Below are positions 59,400 to 64,000 of a stretch of DNA of 64,000 bases, in pieces (the first letter of the stretch is position 1; every line of letters starts with the position of its first letter). This DNA is from Calditrichia bacterium. GTDB lineage: Bacteria > Calditrichota > Calditrichia > RBG-13-44-9 > J075. The stretch spans positions 372,001 through 436,000 of the forward strand of contig JACKAP010000003.1 in assembly GCA_020635015.1 (NCBI GenBank), given 5' to 3'. The translations under genes and the position numbers were made by a program. The notes below the pieces were generated by a model. The model was not told where the DNA came from. It made no database searches and saw only the letters and a program-made list of their open reading frames with translations.

Positions 59400-61499
59400 T
59401 CATTTCTTCCGCCGGATCCAGCCGGTCAGGCCGGAAAGCCATCCTCCTCCCTGCCGGTGCCATTCCGTCCAGCGGGCGTTGTGGGCCAGTTCTGCTTCGA
59501 TTTTTTTTCGGATTTTAGGGTCGAGGTTGTGGAAAGCCGTCATCAGATATTCCCAATAGATTGTTTCCAGCAAGCCGTTGTTGGGATTTTCCCGGTGAGC
59601 GTCGTTTAAAAATTTGAAGAGAATTTTAAAAGCATCAACGGATATGACACTGTTTCTGGGCAGCTGTTGCAGGGTATGCCCCAGGCGGTCCCACATCAGC
59701 GGCTCGTGGATTTTGCGCAGATTATTGAGAAAGTGCGGCAGCGCTTCGTCTTTTCCCTGTGCGGTCAGAAAACGCAGGATTGCCTTGCCCATCACCTGGC
59801 TGCGACTGCTGTGGTTGCGCGTCGGAAGCGTCGCAAAGGTTTCCTGCACACTCGCCAATTGCTGGTTCACGCTCTTGTACATGCTGAAATCGGCCATCCA
59901 GGTGGTCAGCTTCAAACAATTTTCTAATTTAGCCCGGGTGCCATCCTCCAGGGTCTGATGCAACGGGCTACTCTCCAGGTCCTTCAAAATTTGCAACATC
60001 CGCGATGTAATGCTGCCGCTTTCACTCGCCAGCAGGTCCTGGGCATGCAGTAAACCGTTAACGGCAGATTCGACAAAACGGTTGCTGCGCAGGATCACTT
60101 TCGGAAGCGGGCCCGCCAACGCCAGGGCGTCATCCGGTTGAATGAGACCTTCCGGCCAGGCGGTACGAAAAAAGCTGTCCAGCTCCCGGACAGGGATCGC
60201 TCCGTCCCCACTCCCGGCCAGTTTTTTGAGCAAGGCCAGGGCATCTCCGGCTTTATTGGAAGAGCGGCTCACGTTCAGGGCCTCCGTATTCAATTCCGGA
60301 TCGAGCGATGGCGCCGGTTGCGGCCGGCGCTGCTCCAGAAGCTGACGCAACCGTTCCGTCTGGATGGGATCAATCTCCCCGGTGTCACGAACGGCCTGAT
60401 ATAACGCTTGCAGTGCCCGGGCCGCCTCACCGGAGTTCTCTGCCTGCTCCTTCAAGACATTGATTATCACATCAAGCAATTGAGGAATCCGAAACAGCCG
60501 CCGCTCAATGAAGAAACGCAACGCCGGCATTCGAGCCGTGGGGGGCAGTTCCAGCGAGCGGTACATCAGATAAAGCGCCATGAGGTGGTCCAACTGCCCG
60601 ACCTCAACCGCAATGTTAACCCGGTCGACAAATCCCTTGAATTTCAATAACCGGCCGATATCTTTCTCCCGGTACCAACGGGTTATGGTACGGGCAAACA
60701 AGGTGTTCTGCGGGAGTTTGGGAAAGCGTTTAGCGAAAAAATCGAACAGATAGTGCCGAGACGGTTCCGTGCCTGCCCCAAGCGCGAATTCGGAACCGGC
60801 AGCGGTGCCGCAGATCAGGGCATCGCTGCGGTCGGGGTTACGGCTATAGGTCGTAAAAGTCAACCTTTCCAGCAGGTTGTTGGGCAGCACCAGCGCCAGG
60901 CAGCCGACCATCATCGCCACCGCTTCGTCCGGCGCGGCAATGATCAGGCGCCGCTGCGGATTCAAACCGGTCTGGAAGCAATTGATCAGGTTTTCAAATT
61001 GAACCAGATCGACCAAGCTGGTTAACAAGTCGCACGCCTTTGCAATCCGCATTTCTGTTTGGGCTGGACCGATCGCACCCGCGCCGGCCAGGGGGGCCAG
61101 TTGTTGATGGCCCTGCGGGTTCCCTTCCTGCCAGAAGTCCGCCTCCCAGGCCAGCAGGTGCATCATGCGCGTCGTAAATTCGGACGGGTCTTTACTCACC
61201 AAGAAATGGGTGAAAAAATTGCCGGAGCGTCCACTGTCATCCGTGCCGAGATATTTGCTGCGCAGCAGCACCGCCTCCCCGCCGGGAAGACGGTGAAACG
61301 CGAGCGCCACCGGGAAGTGTGCAATTTCCTCCGCTGTAGGCCGGGGTGAACAACCGGGAGGAACCGTATATTGTGCGTAGGGTAGCAGTTGGCTCAAGAT
61401 TGCTTGATCCAATCCCGGGCTGGCAGCGCTAAACTGAAATCCCCGGCTGCCGCTCAGCCCCGCTGTCGCTGATGTATAAAAAGCCTGTTCAAAGGCCAT
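59400..61499 (-). CDS. GAP1-like protein (GTPase-associated protein 1, GAP1-N2/GAP1-M type)
   Basis: A 699-residue cytoplasmic protein. The N-terminus (EQAFYTSATAGLSGSRGFQFSAASPGLDQAILSQLLPYAQYTVPPG, about 3-48) matches the GAP1-N2 domain pattern, then RSGNFFTHFLVS (about 90-102) and RRLIIAAPDEAVAMMVGCLALVLPNNLLERLTFTTYSRNP (about 190-230). The remaining helical half is not assigned. GAP1 proteins usually occur with TRAFAC-class GTPases in predicted NTP-dependent conflict (defence) systems, but no such GTPase is in the window: the upstream gene is zwf and the downstream neighbour is the protease. ATG 61499 has AGGAG upstream. The family call is from pattern recognition, not from a search. Confidence 0.6.
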   Translation of the reverse strand: MAFEQAFYTSATAGLSGSRGFQFSAASPGLDQAILSQLLPYAQYTVPPGCSPRPTAEEIAHFPVALAFHRLPGGEAVLLRSKYLGTDDSGRSGNFFTHFLVSKDPSEFTTRMMHLLAWEADFWQEGNPQGHQQLAPLAGAGAIGPAQTEMRIAKACDLLTSLVDLVQFENLINCFQTGLNPQRRLIIAAPDEAVAMMVGCLALVLPNNLLERLTFTTYSRNPDRSDALICGTAAGSEFALGAGTEPSRHYLFDFFAKRFPKLPQNTLFARTITRWYREKDIGRLLKFKGFVDRVNIAVEVGQLDHLMALYLMYRSLELPPTARMPALRFFIERRLFRIPQLLDVIINVLKEQAENSGEAARALQALYQAVRDTGEIDPIQTERLRQLLEQRRPQPAPSLDPELNTEALNVSRSSNKAGDALALLKKLAGSGDGAIPVRELDSFFRTAWPEGLIQPDDALALAGPLPKVILRSNRFVESAVNGLLHAQDLLASESGSITSRMLQILKDLESSPLHQTLEDGTRAKLENCLKLTTWMADFSMYKSVNQQLASVQETFATLPTRNHSSRSQVMGKAILRFLTAQGKDEALPHFLNNLRKIHEPLMWDRLGHTLQQLPRNSVISVDAFKILFKFLNDAHRENPNNGLLETIYWEYLMTAFHNLDPKIRKKIEAELAHNARWTEWHRQGGGWLSGLTGWIRRKK

Positions 61500-61538
61500 A
61501 AGAACTCCTGGGCACCGCCGCTATCGGCGGCGCATTCA

Positions 61539-63074
61539 CTACAATTCGCAATATTCACCGTCATTGGCGAGATTGGCGCAGGGATAGCGCCAGTCATCGC
61601 CCGGCTCGTCAAATAGCGCCTGCGTCTCCCGGGGGCCCCAGGTGCCGGCCGGATAGCCGAAAATCTGTATCTCCGGACGCTCCTGCCAGGCACGCAGGAT
61701 CGGATCGACAAACTTCCATCCCGCTTCCACCGCATCCGCCCGGGCGTAGAGGGTGGCGTCTCCCAGTATACAATCCAGCAACAGTCGCTCATAGGCAGAG
61801 GGAATATAGGCGTCGGTCAGATCGGAATAATGAAAATCCATATTCACGTTCCGGATCTGGAAACCCGCCCCGGGCAGCTTCATGCCGAACTTCACCAGAA
61901 TCCCCTCATCCGGTTGAATCCGCAGGATCAGCTGATTGCAGCTAACATCGCATTGATCATTCTCCGTAAACAGGTGATGCGGGGTTTTCTTGAAGTGGAT
62001 CACCACCTCGGTTACCCGGGTGGGCAGGCGTTTGCCGGTGCGGATAAAAAACGGCACTCCGCCCCAACGCCAGTTGTCGATAAACGCCTTCACCGCCACG
62101 AATGTCTCGGTGCGGGAATCCGCCGGGATGTCCGCTTCCTCCCGGTATCCGGGAATGGCCTCCCCTCTAACCGTCGATGCGGTATACTGTCCCCGCACCA
62201 CATAGCGGCTGACCTCCTCCGGACGATAAACGCGCAGGGCATCGAACACCTTGACGGTCTCGTTGCGCACCCCGGTGGCGCTGATCCGGGAGGGCGGTTC
62301 CATCGCCACCATGCCCAGCACCTGCATCAGGTGGTTCTGCACCATATCGCGCAGCGCCCCGGAATGATCGTAATAGCGCCCCCGGTTCTCCACCCCGATG
62401 AACTCCGCTGCGGTAATCTCCACATGATGGATGTAGTTGCGGTTCCATAACGGCTCGAAGATCCCGTTGGAGAAGCGGAATACCAACATATTCTGCACCG
62501 TCTCTTTGCCGAGATAATGATCGATGCGATAGATCTGCTCTTCGCCAAAGATTTGCTGGATGGTGCGATTGAGCGCTCCAGCAGAGGCCAGGTCGTATCC
62601 GAAAGGTTTTTCAATAATCAGGCGCTTCCAGCCCTGTCCTTCGCCCTGAACCTGCAAATCGTGCGCTCCCAGATAGCGGGGAATCTTGTCGTAAAGGCTG
62701 GGAGGGGTGGACAGATAATAAATGTAGTTGCCGCGGGTCTGCCGCTCGTCATTGAGATCGTCCAGGCGGGTTTTCAGCGTTGCATAAGCTGCCGCATCAT
62801 TGGTATCGATTGCCTGATAGTAGAGATGGGCGATAAAGCGCTTCAGAAGCGCTTTATCGAGACCATCGCCATTGTGATATTTTCGCACATTTTCAAGCAT
62901 GTAGGTGCGGAATGCATCATCGCTATATTCGCTGCGGCTGACGCCGAGCACGGCAAATCGTTCCGGCAAGAGTTTTTGGCGATAGAGATCGAAAAGCGCC
63001 GGCACCAGTTTGCGCTTGGTCAGGTCACCGGAAGCACCAAAGATAACCAGAATGCAGGGGGAAGACTGGGACAT
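61539..63074 (-). CDS. zwf: Glucose-6-phosphate 1-dehydrogenase
   Basis: A 511-residue NADP-dependent dehydrogenase that oxidises glucose-6-phosphate to 6-phosphogluconolactone, entering the pentose phosphate or Entner-Doudoroff route. The cofactor motif is IFGASGDLTKRKLVPALF (about 11-28). The substrate-binding RIDHYLGKETVQNMLVFRF motif (about 187-205) contains the catalytic region, and EKPFGYDL and FIRTGKRLP are also diagnostic. ATG 63074 has AAGGTG upstream. It would connect to KDPG aldolase through the Entner-Doudoroff pathway, although the two genes are far apart here. It lies 39 bases before the GAP1-like gene and may share a transcript with it. Confidence 0.96.
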   Translation of the reverse strand: MSQSSPCILVIFGASGDLTKRKLVPALFDLYRQKLLPERFAVLGVSRSEYSDDAFRTYMLENVRKYHNGDGLDKALLKRFIAHLYYQAIDTNDAAAYATLKTRLDDLNDERQTRGNYIYYLSTPPSLYDKIPRYLGAHDLQVQGEGQGWKRLIIEKPFGYDLASAGALNRTIQQIFGEEQIYRIDHYLGKETVQNMLVFRFSNGIFEPLWNRNYIHHVEITAAEFIGVENRGRYYDHSGALRDMVQNHLMQVLGMVAMEPPSRISATGVRNETVKVFDALRVYRPEEVSRYVVRGQYTASTVRGEAIPGYREEADIPADSRTETFVAVKAFIDNWRWGGVPFFIRTGKRLPTRVTEVVIHFKKTPHHLFTENDQCDVSCNQLILRIQPDEGILVKFGMKLPGAGFQIRNVNMDFHYSDLTDAYIPSAYERLLLDCILGDATLYARADAVEAGWKFVDPILRAWQERPEIQIFGYPAGTWGPRETQALFDEPGDDWRYPCANLANDGEYCEL

Positions 63075-63365
63075 GGCATCACCTTGTGTGGATTTCGGAA
63101 TTCGGATTTAACCGCATTAGTATAAACCATCATTCGAGATCCGAAATTTAATAATTTTTGCTTCGTTATCAAGCAATTATAGCGGTAAAGATACGGGATT
63201 CTGGTGCCGGGAAAAATGTTTTTTTTGAATTGGGGAAAGGTTGATGGGTGGATGGGTGGATGGGTGGATGGGTGGATGGAGGAATGGGTGGTTGGGAGTA
63301 GGGTCGCGTCTCGCCTCTACATGCACACGCTTTAGCCTCATCCACCCATTCACTCATCAACTCAT
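63075..63365. repeat. Spacer with tandem GGATGGGT array and inverted partner
   Basis: 291 bases without a gene. TTGATGGGTGGATGGGTGGA and further GGATGGGT copies (63238-63290) face CATCCACCCATTCACTCATC (about 63338-63360), giving a long inverted repeat around a 50-base centre. It lies immediately downstream of the SH3-domain gene. It is the clearest copy of the word class also seen near 4450-4558 and 21140-21232. Confidence 0.75.
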
Positions 63366-63998
63366 CTACAACTTCGTCAAATCCACCGGCTGCAGCGGCA
63401 CCGAGGCGGCATAAAGAATCACGCTGTTGCGGTCGTAGAGCTTGACTTCGATGTAATGGGCGGCATTTTCGCTGGTCACAAACTCCACCAGCATCACCCC
63501 CTCAATACTCTCCTCGGTGCAGAAGGTGTCGATCTTGGCAATGCTGTAGCGGGTCAGCGGCTTGACGTAGATCTTGTGATCGCGCAGCGCCTTCGAGAGG
63601 TCGCTCAGGAAGCGCTCGCGCTGGCCGTCGTTGTTGCCTTTGACGAAGACCCCGACCGTTTTAAAGCGGTTCGATTTCATCTCCAGCGCGGCTTCGGTCT
63701 TCCATTCATAGCTGATCAGATTGCGGTGGTAGACATTGCTGAAGGTGATGGGATCATACACCTCCTCTTTCAGATACTCCGCATCATTGTAGGCATAGCC
63801 GATGAACGGATAATCGTCGATCAAGAACTCGACCTTGCACCACTTACCGTCTTCGCTGACCGCCTCCAACTTACGCAAGTAAGCCCCTTCTTCCGCCTTG
63901 GCAATGATGTTGTTGTAAGACGCCGTGGGGCTGGTACGGATGTTCAGCACCGGCACCACCACCCGGAGATAAGCCTCCCGGGCATTGGCGTTGAGCAT
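63366..63998 (-). CDS. SH3-domain protein, probably cut at its 5' end by the window edge
   Basis: At least 210 residues. A bacterial SH3-like domain lies near the start (VVVPVLNIRTSPTASYNNIIAKAEEGAYLRKLEAVSEDGKWCKVEF, about 13-58); such domains bind peptidoglycan or envelope partners. The C-terminal part (ALEMKSNRFKTVGVFVKGNNDGQRERFLSDLSKALRDHKIYVKPLTRYSIAKIDTF ... HYIEVKLYDRNSVILYAASVPL) resembles a small envelope-associated alpha/beta domain I cannot name. The ATG at 63998 has no visible signal peptide after it and only two bases lie beyond, so the true start probably lies outside the window. It is followed by a repeat-rich spacer and zwf. Confidence 0.6.
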   Translation of the reverse strand: MLNANAREAYLRVVVPVLNIRTSPTASYNNIIAKAEEGAYLRKLEAVSEDGKWCKVEFLIDDYPFIGYAYNDAEYLKEEVYDPITFSNVYHRNLISYEWKTEAALEMKSNRFKTVGVFVKGNNDGQRERFLSDLSKALRDHKIYVKPLTRYSIAKIDTFCTEESIEGVMLVEFVTSENAAHYIEVKLYDRNSVILYAASVPLQPVDLTKL

Positions 63999-64000
63999 CG

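Overview
The window looks like a chromosomal segment from a Gram-negative bacterium of the FCB group, probably near Calditrichota/KSB1, Ignavibacteria or similar candidate phyla. Eight proteins carry the NYPNPFNP-type C-terminal sorting domain of the type IX secretion system (T9SS) and end in KMxLLK-like tails. There is also a PorV-like outer-membrane protein, a TonB-dependent receptor and several lipoproteins. No taxonomic marker beyond one tRNA is present, so the placement is inference.

Left half (1-33513, all minus strand): a large pectin / rhamnogalacturonan utilisation locus. In order of transcription it holds a GH105 unsaturated uronyl hydrolase and a GH28 polygalacturonase (both lipoproteins); a TonB receptor, an 739-residue surface protein, a PorV-like protein and a FadL-like barrel, with no SusD; two tandem paralogous T9SS repeat proteins; a PL9 lyase, two PL1 lyases, a giant modular CE8 pectin methylesterase, a CE12 acetylesterase, a divergent CE8-like protein and a DUF4861 lipoprotein; then intracellular metabolism (KduD, KduI, UxaC, UxaE, a fructuronate-reductase-type SDR, and a KDPG aldolase cut by the left edge). 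Pectin would be demethylated, deacetylated and cleaved outside the cell, imported as oligomers, cut to unsaturated and saturated uronates, and sent through KduI/KduD or UxaC/UxaE/SDR towards KDG and KDPG. Mannonate dehydratase and KDG kinase are not in the window. A divergent plus-strand gene (33823-35052) encodes a membrane-anchored putative regulator. A LacI-type operator-like site and a good sigma-70-like promoter lie between it and the locus.

Right half (35064-64000): a mixed housekeeping/accessory region. It holds a small barrel protein, an unknown T9SS protein, two orphan FtsX/MacB-type permeases of about 800 residues, a ClC channel with CBS and TrkA-C domains, an aldo/keto reductase, an unrecognised 267-residue protein, a T9SS beta-helix protein, a DUF3368/UPF0175 PIN toxin-antitoxin pair, tRNA-Lys(CTT), a TPR lipoprotein, a HAMP-GAF-PP2C phosphatase, a T9SS subtilisin, a GAP1-like protein, glucose-6-phosphate dehydrogenase and an SH3-domain protein cut by the right edge.

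The intergenic DNA is unusually rich in structured repeats. There is a family of three terminator-like hairpins whose stems vary by compensatory changes. There are inverted arrays of short words (GGATGGGT, GTTGGTT, CAGTTGTCAGTTGG), perfect palindromes, and two dense clusters of mini-hairpins on either side of the TPR lipoprotein gene. One of these is a tandem array of seven hairpin+AAACATC-type units. These repeats run into the 3' ends of coding sequences and are the least explained part of the window.
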